Of a stretch of 33,059 nucleotides of DNA, positions 1 through 10,851 are shown piece by piece (the first letter of the stretch is position 1; each line of letters starts with the position of its first letter). The stretch is from Acanthamoeba sp. SK_2022b (taxonomy: Eukaryota; Discosea; Longamoebia; Acanthamoebidae), in the NCBI GenBank assembly GCA_027943245.1, contig JANDJZ010000709.1, positions 1 through 33,059 on the forward strand, given 5' to 3'. The notes beneath the pieces are model-generated. The model saw nothing but the letters and a program-made list of their open reading frames with translations. It did no database searches and was not told where the DNA came from. The translations under genes were made by a program, and so were the position numbers.

Positions 1-574
1 CTGCGCAGGGCAATCATGTGTAGAGAATGCGAATGGTGATGATGAAGCGATTCGTACCGGCCTTCATGTCCCTTGGGTCGGGCTCGGTGGTCTTGATCTC
101 GTAGGGGAAGGTCTGCAGGTAATCGCGAGCCCTCACGTCCCGAATCTCGTCAATCACCTCGGCAATCGTCCAGAATTCGCTGCCCAGGCGCTCTACGCGC
201 ACTCCCTTGATGATGGCACCCGAATCCAGCACCAGGATGGTGCGCTTGGGCTGCTGGTGCTGCAGGTGCTGTTCGACGAGCGAGGGCCGACTGGGCAGCT
301 TCTGAGGCTTTGCAGCTGCGCTTGGCTGATTCATCGCGGATGCATCCTGGCCTGATTCCGCTTTAATCTCGGCCGGTTGGGCAGAGGCGACGGAAGATGA
401 AGCTCCGGTCACGACCGTGGCGACTGGTCTGGGCGCAGCGGGGGCCGGCTTGCGAGGAGGGGCGGGCTGGCTCAAAACAGCCGACCAGTTGCGTAGAGGG
501 GCGGGAGCGGGAGTGGATTTCGTAGATTCGTCCATAGAGGCAGCCGACGTTTGGGCTGGGGCAGAGTCAGCCAT
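1..574 (-). CDS. NOB1: NOB1-like 20S pre-rRNA D-site endonuclease, 5' exon only (partial)
   Basis: NOB1 is the PIN-domain endonuclease that makes the final cut at the 3' end of 18S rRNA in cytoplasmic pre-40S particles. The first exon runs from ATG at 574 to about 58. The N-terminal ~110 residues are Pro/Ala/Ser-rich and probably disordered. They are followed by a PIN-domain start (ILVLDSGAII, with the conserved first acidic residue near residue 117) and the motif EVIDEIRD...LPYE-like FPYEIK...EPDP, which matches the beginning of eukaryotic NOB1. At 57 a GTACG donor opens a short intron that ends in GCAG exactly at position 1, so exon 2 starts outside the window. The zinc ribbon and C-terminus are not visible. 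The long low-complexity N-terminus is an extension relative to animal NOB1. Confidence 0.8.
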
Positions 575-731
575 GTTGGAGGGATGTGCAGAGATGGAGA
601 TGAACGAGATCTGAGATCAGAAATGGAACGCCATCAAAGCGCCAAAGAATAAAGCGGGATAAAAAGAAAAAAGGCGAGAAAATAAGGCGAAAAACAAAAC
701 CAAAAATATTTGCGCGTGGCCTGTCTGACGA

Positions 732-1624
732 CTACTCGTCTTCTTCCATGCCGTCGTCGTGGTGGTCCACGTCATCTTCTTCCTGAGGTTCTTCACGCTG
801 AAGCCAGTGGGGCGTGGCGTCCTTGGATAGGCCCGGGGACACCAGCCGGCGTGGGTCGGTCGAGCCGAGGATCGCCCAGTCCTTGACACTCTTCACGTCG
901 TGGCGAACGAGTCCTTCGGACGTGAGCACCTCGAACCACGTGACGTAGAATGCCACCTGTCATGTATTCACGCAAGACAAGGAGTCACAACAGCTGGCCC
1001 TCAGGGAGGCAAGATGCTTGAAGTGGTAGTGGTACCTCGCACGTGATGCCAGCGCATGGAGTCTCCCCGGCTTCTTCCACCGCGGCGTCATCGCCTTCTT
1101 GAACGGTGGCGTGAGGACGGAGCTGCAGCGTCAGGGTCGGCGCTTGGACGTCCCAGCTGGTGCCGTACTTGTCCTCGAGGAGGTCGCTGTAGGTGTCCAA
1201 CAGTTGGTCCCCGCGCGTGCAGAGATCGAGTTGCTCCTCGGTTGCCACTTCGCCGCAACTGCACCGCCAACACCTCCGTGCCAGGTCGCTAGGAATGCAC
1301 ACGCACATGCCAACCCACCACGGGTCGCGTTGAGCCGGAGCCACAGGCTTGCTGCGGGCGGCTAGGGCGGACGCACGCATTGGAGACTGGCCAGAGAATG
1401 CAGGGCAGGCGTCGCCGAAGCTGCCGGACGAGGTGCCGGTCCCCCGCCTCTGCCGCTGCTTGCAGTCGGCCCAGGGCCGCCTCGGTGGGGGCGGAGCACC
1501 CACGCACGATGAAAGGCATCAGCAGCCTGCGCATACGAACGCTGGAAAGGGCCCAATTGACAACGTCCTTGTGGTCCAGTGCCGCTGCTATGAGGGCCGC
1601 CACATCCTGGTTCATTCTATACAT
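732..1624 (-). CDS. Unrecognised protein with F-box-like N-terminus and acidic tail
   Basis: I do not recognise this gene with confidence. It starts at ATG 1624 (MYRMNQDVAALIAAAL...). The first ~45 residues, with leucines, a W and an RMRRL stretch, loosely resemble an F-box helix bundle. A second block contains CWRCSCGEVATEEQLDL and a YSDLLEDKY segment. The last intron is clear: donor GTACC at 1035, acceptor CAG at 957, 79 nt, phase 0. It joins GITCE to VAFYVTWFEVL. The protein ends in a strongly acidic Asp/Glu/His tail before TAG at 732-734. The join between the first block and the Cys-containing block (about 1430-1280) changes frame, and I could not place its splice sites. The HWLQ near the C-terminus recalls the end of arginine methyltransferase barrels, but this is weak. 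The 157-nt gap to the NOB1 ATG (575-731) shows nothing but AT-rich 3' sequence. Confidence 0.55.
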
Positions 1625-1906
1625 AATCTTTTATTGCAGAAATACAATAAAATGGCCATTTTGACGTCACGGCGGCACCGGCCCGGAAGTGCAGTTATCT
1701 CACGCATCGGGACAAAACTGACAACTTAGAAGTGAGTGACCGATCCCTGACAGGGCACAGCAAGTGCGTTCGCGGCTTGCCGAGATGAAGTGATACCGCT
1801 CTCCGATTTGGGCAATCTTCCGGAATTAGGTGCTTCTTCCCGATTGGCAAACGCTACTTAGGGTTGAGTGTGTACGCTTAGCTTTGTTTCTTGTTTTCAC
1901 GCCAAC

Positions 1907-4900
1907 ATGATACGCGCCTCGCTGTTGCTGTGTTTCGCCCTTCTAGTCGCGCCAGGTTTTATGCCCGCCCCGACATATTGTGCTGTATTCTTACTAGAGA
2001 TCACTTCGTAGTTCGACTTGAGACCATCATGTCGGCAGGCGGAAGCCTACAAATGGGCACCTTCATCAACTCCGTCACAGAGAACTACAAGGTGCACGTT
2101 CTTCTTTTTCTTGCTCAACACGCCTTGTAAAAAGCGCAGTTACGGAGCCGGAGGGATTATACCTCTGCCACCGTTTTCCTATTGCCCTGTGTGCCTCACA
2201 CCGTGGCGAATATAGTTTGTGCAGGAGGACTTCACCCTACAAATCCGGTCTTTTGGCGCCGAGTCAGCTCTTGAGGCTGTTGTGGCTGGCGCTCTTGTAC
2301 GCTTCACCACATGCATGAGCATACCCACCTAATTTGACTTTCCATAATCGACGCTGACTGCCATGAGATGGGGACTATGTTCATTTATGCTTCCCCGGCG
2401 ATACCACAGGATTTTGCGGCAACAGACTCACAGTATCCGCCCGAGTGGCTCACGGCGCACAACGCCATCCACTTACCCGTCCTGGCCCAACCCATCGTGG
2501 CTGCCTACAACCTCGGCCCCTACGCGCCAGCCAATGGGCAAGCTCTGGTAAGTTGTAGCTCCGGTGGAAAAGAGAATGTGGCCACATACTTACGCGAATG
2601 TGGCCACCAGGTGCTGGACATGAAGGTGCTTGCAGACATTTGGTCAGGCTCCATCGTCTTCTGGAACGACTCGGCCATCGCAGCGCTCAATCCCGACCTC
2701 GCCCTTCCCTTCGAGGCCATCCGATTGGTGTTTGCCAACGATAGGCGAGCCAGCATCTCGGACTCCTTCGCGAGCGCGTTGGCCGACTTCAACCCTGCTT
2801 TCGCAATGTCGGTGTACTCCACCAACGACTCACTGGCCAGCAGGTGGATGCAGCTCAGCTCAATCTCTCCGCGCTCATTCGCAGTCACTCCTGGCCAGCA
2901 GCAGATCGGCGCGGTTATGGTGCGTGTCATTTACCTATAACAAACAGCTGGACCACACACAGGACCTAACATACGCGCACTTGTCGACTCCATAGATGAT
3001 ACCCTACAGCCTCACTTACACCATAGCGATCTACGCCGGCATGGGCAACCTCTCTGTTGCTCACATGAAGAACAACGCTGGTACAACTGCGCCGCCCTTG
3101 CTCCATAAGAATAGGAGCTAACATCAAAGGGGGGCTTACACTAGGTGCCACGGTGTCGCCTTCAAATGAAGCAGTGCAGTCTGCACTGACGGAGGTCCTC
3201 GATAGAGTGACCGCGCGTTTTCTTGCTGTGGATGTGCACAATGGAAATCTCTCGACCTCCTACCCCATGGTCATGCTCAGCTGTGCCACAACACAGCAGC
3301 ACGTCCACTCGTCAGACTGCAACTGGATAACGTACGGCCAGCAGATGCTGGCCTGGACCCAACTCAACGAAAAGGCCATTTTCACCATGACACAGCTGGG
3401 CTACGTGCCGCTGCCATTGGCGTACAAGAGGTTGCCCCTTTCTTGCGGGAGTGTTCGATTGGTCTGATTAACTCACGCAAATGTCCGGCGATGTGGCTCA
3501 GGTTGATAATGGATTCGTTTGGTCTGCTGTCGTGCAACGGCAAACAGACGTTCACGAGCAAGGTGGTGATTGGCAAGGGAGACAACTTCATGATTGGTCC
3601 CATATGGGCCCGATCGTTCCCGTTGGACGCCAATTTTCAGCTGTCCTACTACTACGAGGGCAACGGCACACAAGCCCTCGGCGAACTTACTTCGAGTACG
3701 CAAGCGCGAAAAGTGAACAAATGATGTCCTCTACTCGTTATCTTCCTGACTCTTTGTATCTATTACGGTTGTTACAGACAACGTCGACATTGCCGTGGTC
3801 AGCGTAAGCCAAGATTTGCCCACATCACAAGCACAGGGCACTTCAAAGCGAGGATCACCATCTTCGCAACAGCTGAGCGTGCCCATCGTTGCATATGCCA
3901 TTGGAGCAGGTTACAGCGTACGTGCAGTCGCACCTGATCAGCAATTGCGAATATGTGCTTATCTTTGCTACAGTTGCCAGAGGTGTTGACCCAGGGCTCG
4001 CTCTTGTTCAACCTCACAACGCTGGCAGACATCTATCTGGGAACCGTGGACACGTGGAACCACCCAGCCATTCGCGAGCTCAATCCCACGCTAGCCCACC
4101 TCCTGCCCGCCCAGAACATCACGGTGGTCCTCAGCAGCGGTGCCCCTTCGGTCACCAGCATCATGCTGGAGGCCCTGAGCAACGCCAGCAGGGCCTTCCG
4201 AGATCAGGTATGCATCAGCACGACTGTCGACATCATCTTTATCATCTTGTCTGCTTGTCTCAGGTGCTAGCGCGCTCGACTGAGCAGGTGGGCACGGGCG
4301 GGTCGGTCCATTTCCCGGTCGAGAACACCGGTCGGGTGGTGTGGGCCGATGACGTGGCAATGGCCTTGGACTCTGCCTCGTACAGGCTGGCAGTGTGGCC
4401 TCAGGAGCCCATCCGCACCCGGCGCTACCTGGGGTTTGCCGACCTTATCAACATTCGCGGAGAGCGAGTGTCGGCATCTTCAGCGAGCATCGCCTCCTCG
4501 ATAAGGGACTTCAAGGCGCAACCCTTTACCTCTTCGCTCATCAACGGCACGCTCTTACATAACGCGATTGGGCATGAACTTGATCTCATGATCTTATTGT
4601 GGTTGTGTAGGAGGAGGACTCGGGAGCTGGCCGATGGTGAGCTACGAACATCTTGTCATGCTCTCATCGTCTATCATCAACTGCGAAAAGGCGCGCTTGC
4701 TGGTGGACTACCTCTACTGGTCTCAGTCCTATCCCGAAGCGCTGTCCCTTGCGCAGGAGTACGACCATTCGCTTCTCCACCTATCGCTCTGCTCTTGCCC
4801 ACTGCGCTCACACCTGGGCGTGTCTGCGATATGTCTGCAGAAATTCACTGGCCATTCCCGATCACCCCGAGGCCAAGTCCCGGTTGGCCGGCGTCATCGC

Positions 4901-7900
4901 CAGCGTTACCTGTGGCGGACAGGTGGTGAGCTCGTTTGCCGCCTGCGTATCGAACGGCGCTGTGTGCTCCAATCGGGGCTTGTGCACCCCCGCGGGCGTC
5001 TGCACGTGCAACGATGGCTTCACTGGGACGCACTGCGAGGCCCTGGAGTCGGCCAACTCTGGCAGCTCGACCGACGTTGTGTTGGCCGCTGTGCTGGGTT
5101 CGGTCATCCCCGCCCTCGTGGTGGCCGTGGTCTTGGTGGTACTGGCTGTGGGCGCGCTCCTATGGGCGCGCTCGCGCGGCCACAAGGAGGACGAGTGGGA
5201 GGTCGACGTGGAGGAGCTCGAGATGGGCGAGGAGTTGGGCGCCGGCGGGTTCGGCACGGTGCACAAGGCCGTGTGGAAAGGCACCGAAGTTGCAGTCAAG
5301 ATGATGATCACATCGTCGGCGGCCAACTCCGCAGCCACCAGAGAGCTCGAGCGAAGTTTCAAGGAAGAGGTTCTCCATGTCCCTTCCCGCCCAAGCGTCG
5401 ACCTTGTGTTGATTTCAAATACGTTGTTCAGGTGCGTATGATGACAGCGCTGCGACATCCGAATGTGGTGCTGTTCATGGCAGCGTGCACCAAGCCGCCC
5501 AAGATGTGCATCGTCATGGAGTTCATGGCTCTCGGCTCTCTGTTCGACGTACACCCACCCTTCTCAACCACGTGCGAGAAAATCTCGAATACTGATTGGT
5601 TGAGTTTGATCACAGTTGCTGCACAACGAGCTGGTACCGGACATCCCGCTGCCTCTGCGGGTCAAGATCGCCTACCAAGCGGCCAAGGGCATGCACTTCC
5701 TCCACTCATCGGGCATCGTGCATCGCGACCTTAAGTCGCTCAACCTCCTCCTCGACAACAAATGGAACGTTAAGGTACATAGCCCCTCTCCCTTAAGTCA
5801 AAATTGGCTTGGTGGACATGTGTCCTGACCCCACTTGCTGGTTCCACAACAGGTGAGCGATTTCGGGCTGACCCAGTCCAAGGAGCAGCTCGCGCGACAC
5901 GACCACAACCGGCACGCCGAGGGCAGCCTCCACTGGATGGCGCCAGAGGTGCTCAACGAGGCGCCGGAGGTGGACTACATGCTGGCCGACGTGTACTCAT
6001 TCGGTATCATCCTGTGGGAGCTACTCACTCGCGAACAGCCCTACTACGGAATGTCGTATGTCTCCTCGTTCCTCATTGGTTGTTGCAACGAGACCTGATT
6101 GGCTAATCGATTTCCGCGGACTGATAGGCCAGCGGCTATTGCGGTGGCGGTGATTCGCGACCACGCCCGGCCTGCGCTTCCCCGCGAGGAAGACCTGGAC
6201 GCCAGCATCCCTCACGAGTACATCGAGCTCATGAAGAATGCTTGGCATTCTGAGCCTTCCATTCGCCCCTCGTTCTTGGTATGCCTATTGTGCATGGAAT
6301 GATATGAATGTGCGGCCGAGAGTGCATCTTGGTTGATCATATGTTCGTGCAGGAGGCGATGACAAGACTGAGCACGATGGGCGACAATGGCGGCTGGATC
6401 TCGTCGATGAGCTCGTCGTCGACCATGAGCTTCTCCGATCGGACAACAGCCAACTCGCACAGCAGTTCAATGAGTCGCCACTCGGTCTCCACCAGCTCCA
6501 ACTCCAGCGGGGCGCCGGCCAAGGACTCGGGCACGTCACCGGCGACAGGCGGGGCGAGGCCGCCCGAGGGCGAGGTCACGATGGTCTTCTCCGACATCAC
6601 GCGGGCCGCCTCTCTGTGGGAATTCAACGCCGAGGCCATGCGCGACGCCACGCTGCTCCACAACGCGCTCCTCCGCGACATGCTCAGCCACCACCGCGGC
6701 TACGAGGTCATCTTTCTACGGGACAGGATCAGCGGAGAGGGCTCGTTCTGCATGGCCTTTGCCAGCACGGCCGACGCCGTGGAGTGGTGCATGGCGGTGC
6801 AGGTGGCGCTCGTGGAGAGGGTGGAGTGGCCCAAGGCGCTGCTCGACCATCCGGGCGCCGCCGAGGAGTGGGATGAGCGCCATGGACGGTAAGCTCTCTC
6901 CACCGTCGCCTCTGCGTTGAATCGACAAGCAAAGTGTTGTTTGGTGGTCGTGGCTGAGCCTGCGCGTGTCGTTCAATACCACGCAGGGCCATCTACCGCG
7001 GGCTGCGTGTGAGGATGGGAGTGCACGTGGGCCACCCGCGGCTGATACGTGACCCCAAGACGAGGCGGGTGGAGTACATCGGGCCGGTGGTCAATGCGGC
7101 CGCGCGCATCACAGCCATCACCAACGGCGGCCAGGTACGCGCGCGCGTGTGAGTTTTCCTTTCACTTGCAAACACTCAACGAACAACGTGCAGATCGTCA
7201 TATCGCGCGAGGCCAAGCTCAAGCTCGCGGGAAGCGCACTGGCCGACGATCGAAACCGATTCATCAACCTGGGCAAGTTCGAGATGCCAGACAACCCCAA
7301 AGGTAACGCGCAAACGCGTAAGAGGTGATTACCCGCGTGGCTGACGGTTGTTTTGCGCGCCCGGCGCAGGTTCGACGCTGTTTGAGGTGAAGACGCGAGG
7401 CCTCGAGCAGCGCTTCTTTGGCGACTCTGCTGAAGGCCACTCCAGCGACGACGAAGATAGCTACGGCCGCTCTCTATCGTCCACCGACACCAACGGTCAC
7501 CGTGGGCGCCACAGCGAGTCGGCCGAGCTGCAGACGCACGTGGGGGAGGGGCTGGCGTTCAAGGAGGACAACTTCCTCACGTCGGCCAACCTGTGCCGAT
7601 GGGTCATCGACTTCAACGAGATATCGCTGGGCAAGCAGGTGCTCACCCTGGTGTTTGTTGTGTGCGAGCGTAGTTGCTTGCATTACCGCATGCAGTGTCT
7701 TGTGCAGACAAGTGATTGACAGGATGGGCGGTACAGGTGGGGTTGGGATCATATGGAGTTGTGTACCGCGGCAAGTGGAAGGGAGTAGACGTGGCGGTCA
7801 AGCGTTTCATCAAGCAGCAACTCGACGAGCGACGACTACTCGAGTTCCGCGCCGAGATGGCTTTCCTCTCCGAGCTCCACCATCCAAACATCGTCCTTTT

Positions 7901-8677
7901 CATCGGTACATCGCCACCAATGATAAACCACAAAATCAAACGTTACCAACCAACGCCCACCAATGGCAGGAGCGTGCGTGAAGAGGCCCAACCTGTGCAT
8001 CGTGACCGAGTTCGTCAAGCGAGGCGCCCTCAAGGAGATTCTTGCCGACAGCTCCGTGCGGCTGGCCTGGCCGCGCCGCCTCAAGCTGCTGCGATCGGCA
8101 GCCGTCGGGCTGGCCTACCTCCACACCCGTGAGCCGGTCATCGTGCACCGCGACGTGAAGCCTTCCAACTTGTTGGTCGACGACGAGTGGAACGTCAAGG
8201 TGGCCGACTTTGGGTTCGCGCGCATCAAGGAGGAAAACGCGACCATGACCCGCTGCGGCACGCCATGCTGGACAGGTTGGGCCTCCTCTCCCACGCCTTT
8301 ATCGCCCATGCATTCCAGCCATTCCCCCACTCCTGGATGAGCTCATGAGTTTGGGGGGGGGGGCCGCAGCGCCGGAGGTGATTCGAGGCGAGCGGTACTC
8401 GGAGAAAGCCGACGTGTACTCGTTCGGCATCATCGTGTGGGAGGTGGTGACGCGCAAGGTGCCCTTTGCCGGGCGCAACTTCATGGGCGTCACGCTAGAG
8501 GTGCTCGAAGGTCGCCGCCCGGTGGTGCCGCCGGACTGCGACGCCGCGGTGGCCAAGCTGATGAAGAAGTGTTGGCACGCCGACGCCACCAAGAGGCCCA
8601 CCATGGACGACGTCGTAGCCACCCTCGACGCACTTCTTGGCGCCAGCCACGCTGTTAATGACTCCTCAGACGTATGA
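1907..8677 (+). CDS. Receptor with tandem PstS-like ectodomains, EGF, TM, kinase, class III cyclase, kinase
   Basis: Predicted single-pass plasma-membrane receptor of 1673 aa. Exons: 1907-1955, 2012-2091, 2225-2296, 2410-2547, 2611-2919, 2996-3080, 3145-3430, 3502-3695, 3778-3917, 3974-4207, 4264-4546, 4611-4758, 4841-5369, 5432-5548, 5616-5774, 5853-6055, 6128-6278, 6353-6888, 6987-7134, 7194-7302, 7370-7638, 7737-7905, 7970-8275, 8370-8677. The frame closes at every join. Residues 1-16 are a signal peptide. Residues ~18-340 and ~341-675 are two copies of a phosphate-ABC-transporter-type substrate-binding (PBP-like, PstS) fold, with landmark [24 protein letters not shown] and [17 protein letters not shown]. 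An EGF-like Cys module lies at ~707-738 and a transmembrane helix at ~752-780. Kinase 1 has GAGGFG 806, Lys 825, HRDLKSLN 924 and DFG 944. A Ser-rich linker covers ~1065-1125, and the cyclase domain ~1131-1330. Kinase 2 has GLGSYG 1415, Lys 1435, HRDVKPSN 1529 and DFG 1549. Both kinases look like serine/threonine TKL types with intact catalytic residues. Likely role: ligand-regulated phosphorylation, with or without cyclic nucleotide signalling. The ligand is unknown. Confidence 0.88.
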
Positions 8678-8793
8678 ATAGCGACATGACATATGTGACA
8701 CCCCATGTGCTCCTCCGACATAGGTTGACGCGGATTGGTAAGAATATAAGCGACCAGCAGTCGATTGGGCGGCTTCATAAAAAATATATAATC

Positions 8794-9459
8794 TTACTGG
8801 CACCTCTCGCCGTGCTTCCACAGATATGTCTGCACATACATCTTGGACTCCTTCTGGGTGGCCACCAGGTGGGGCGGCGAGTTGTATAGCTGTCGCCGCT
8901 CCTCCTCCTCCTTGTCGGCGAAGCGGTGGTCGTTCTTGCAGGCCTCCGAGACGAGGAACGAGGCCAGGTGTTGGAAGGCCAGCACGACCTCTGGCGAGTG
9001 GTCGATCTGCTCCTCCTCGTTCCACTCCCAGCCGGGTCGCTCGGGATGGAACTGGCTCGCGTAGAACGGGTATCGCTTGGCCTCGCAGCACGACACGAAC
9101 TCCTTTCCCTCAATGTCGTGGTTCACCACCAGCACGTTGAACATCTCCCGCAGCTCCTCGTGTTCTGTTATTGCCCCCCCCCCCAACAACAACATTAAGT
9201 GATGTGCGGTTGTCGGTGTGAGCCACGCGCGAACGGGGGGAGAAGTGTACCCTGGAAGGCCTCGGTGGTGATGCACGAGCTGTGCAGGTGCTCGCCGCAG
9301 GGCTTGGTGGCGAGTAGGTCAAGGAGGTGGGGCGAGAGGGAGCTGAAGAGTCGGCTCTCCCTGGCATGCTCGGTGAAGTGGAGCGGCTTCGAGATACCCA
9401 GCGTGGCCTGACAACGCACCGGCGTCAGCACGTCGGTCGATCGGGCGACCGTGTCCGTA

Positions 9460-9529
<70 letters not shown>

Positions 9530-10142
9530 TCAAGGGCGTTACCTTGCAATCTTCTTTGATTTCACATTTGCCGGTGGCGAGCATGGATAGGAGCTGGATG
9601 CCCTGGCAAGTGCCGTAGATGGGGAATTCCTGTCCAGCATCGTTGGACTCCTTCGCCCACTCGAACAGCTTCCGAGCAGTCTTTCCGTACGTCGAGTTCC
9701 TGATGAGAGGTTTTGAGTTTTATCTCACAAACCAATCACAACCGCGACATGGACAATGACTTGAAGACAGGAGCACGTACGCCACATCATCGATCTCGCC
9801 GCCGGTCAGCAGCAGACCGTTGATGCTGTCGAACAGGTGTCGAAGCTCGTCCTCGGGAGTCTCATAGCTTCAAACAAGAACATGAGAAAGAGCAGAGAGA
9901 GGTGGAAAGCAGAGCGACAATGGAGGAGGAATGTACTGGATGGCGATGACGCGAGCTCCGCCAGACTCGAGCCAGCGGACGAAGGAGGCGGGGATGTACT
10001 CGCTGTAGTCCTTGGCAAAGGATATCAGCCGTTCCTCGGTCTCGACGGGTTGCGTGAGCACTCCGAAGATGGGACGCGTGGTGCCCTGCTTGGGAGGCGA
10101 CGAGTAGTCGTTTCTGCTGCGTGCCACGGTGCTGGTGCTCAT
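8794..10142 (-). CDS. GGH: Gamma-glutamyl hydrolase (folate hydrolase, peptidase C26)
   Basis: Cleaves gamma-linked glutamates from folylpolyglutamates, a class I glutamine-amidotransferase-fold cysteine peptidase. Exons: 10142-9937, 9867-9781, 9699-9543, 9407-9251, 9164-8794, giving 325 aa (human GGH is 318). Family blocks are in order: RPIFGVLTQPVE near the N-terminus, DSINGLLLTGGEID, PIYGTCQGIQLLSML with nucleophile Cys129, HFTEHARESRLF, VVNHDIEG, and FHPERPGWEW with catalytic His242. The gene is convergent with the receptor gene (116 nt between stop codons). Animal and plant GGH have a cleavable signal peptide; this start (MSTSTVARSRNDYSS) has none, so the product may be cytosolic or the true first exon may lie further upstream. 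The fourth intron carries a long dinucleotide repeat. Confidence 0.93.
9462..9525. repeat. (TG)n microsatellite in GGH intron 4
   Basis: Uninterrupted 64-bp dinucleotide tract. On the coding strand it reads (CA)n and begins 17 nt after the donor. Confidence 0.97.
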
Positions 10143-10851
10143 TCTATTTAAGGTTGGGATTTGTTTGCCCTACCTGTACATGGTTGGTTAGGTTGAATGC
10201 GAGTTGGCTAATTTCATGTGCACCTAGACATGACTTGAAGGAACGCACGTACAAAGTGGAAGGAGAGGTGCTGGTGGTAGTTCGAAGTTGGTTGTGAATG
10301 CTGACCGGTGGTCTTGGGGAGTTTATGCCGCAGGATCCGCGACCTCAACGAGCTCGTGGTTCTACATGCAGATACGTGAAAAAGACCAGAAGAACCGGAA
10401 GAAGAAGCGACGAACCGGCTAGTCGGGCCGACGGCCATTGGACCTTTCCCTTGATTTTCGACCGAACCTCTGATCCCCATTCCGCGGTTGCCACGTCAGC
10501 ACAAGCGTTTCTCCGCATTGCCAGCCAGAGAACTTGGATCTTAGAGGTTGGATGGTGGCACCACCTTAACTTGGTTGGGGGCTCAAGCAAACATGAAGAC
10601 ATTTGATCAGAAAAGTCCCTTAGCCACACTCAGTTAATTCTGCTGGCTCTAGCCGAACAGGCAGCTCATCTTATAAATACCTCTGTTGGAGGCAGCAAAT
10701 GCCCCAGCTTAGCCAAAAGCACTGTGGTACAGTGGCACAGTGGCCCAGCGAGTAAAGTTTCTTTTGTTGAAGCATTTCTCTCGATTTTTTTTTCGATTTC
10801 CCAAGCATAAGACCAGAAAAGGTCTGTTGCGCTGTTTCTTGGAACCACAGG
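10143..10851. other. Divergent intergenic region between GGH and PARS2
   Basis: 709 nt between the two start codons. It has a TATAAATA motif at 10672-10679 on the plus strand and a pyrimidine-rich stretch just before the PARS2 start. I see no RNA gene: no A-box/B-box pair and no cloverleaf. Confidence 0.55.
10672..10679 (+). promoter_or_regulatory. Candidate TATA box for PARS2
   Basis: TATAAATA, 173 nt before the PARS2 ATG, which would imply a 5' leader of about 140 nt. It is the only strong TATA match in that gap. Confidence 0.4.

Noticed and set aside
3889..4929. 346-codon continuous ORF in the receptor region
   Set aside because: Parts of it are real exons (4264-4546), but it reads through two introns in the wrong frame; the PBP repeat is only continuous after splicing.
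6700..6730. A 20-nt intron (GTCATC...ACAG) that would remove the cyclase insertion
   Set aside because: Too short for spliceosomal splicing and it shifts the frame of the conserved GSFCMAF segment, so the insertion was kept as coding.
10590..10745. Possible tRNA or small RNA upstream of PARS2
   Set aside because: Short inverted and direct repeats are present (CAGTGGCACAGTGG), but there is no B-box, no acceptor-stem pairing of the right length and no T-loop.
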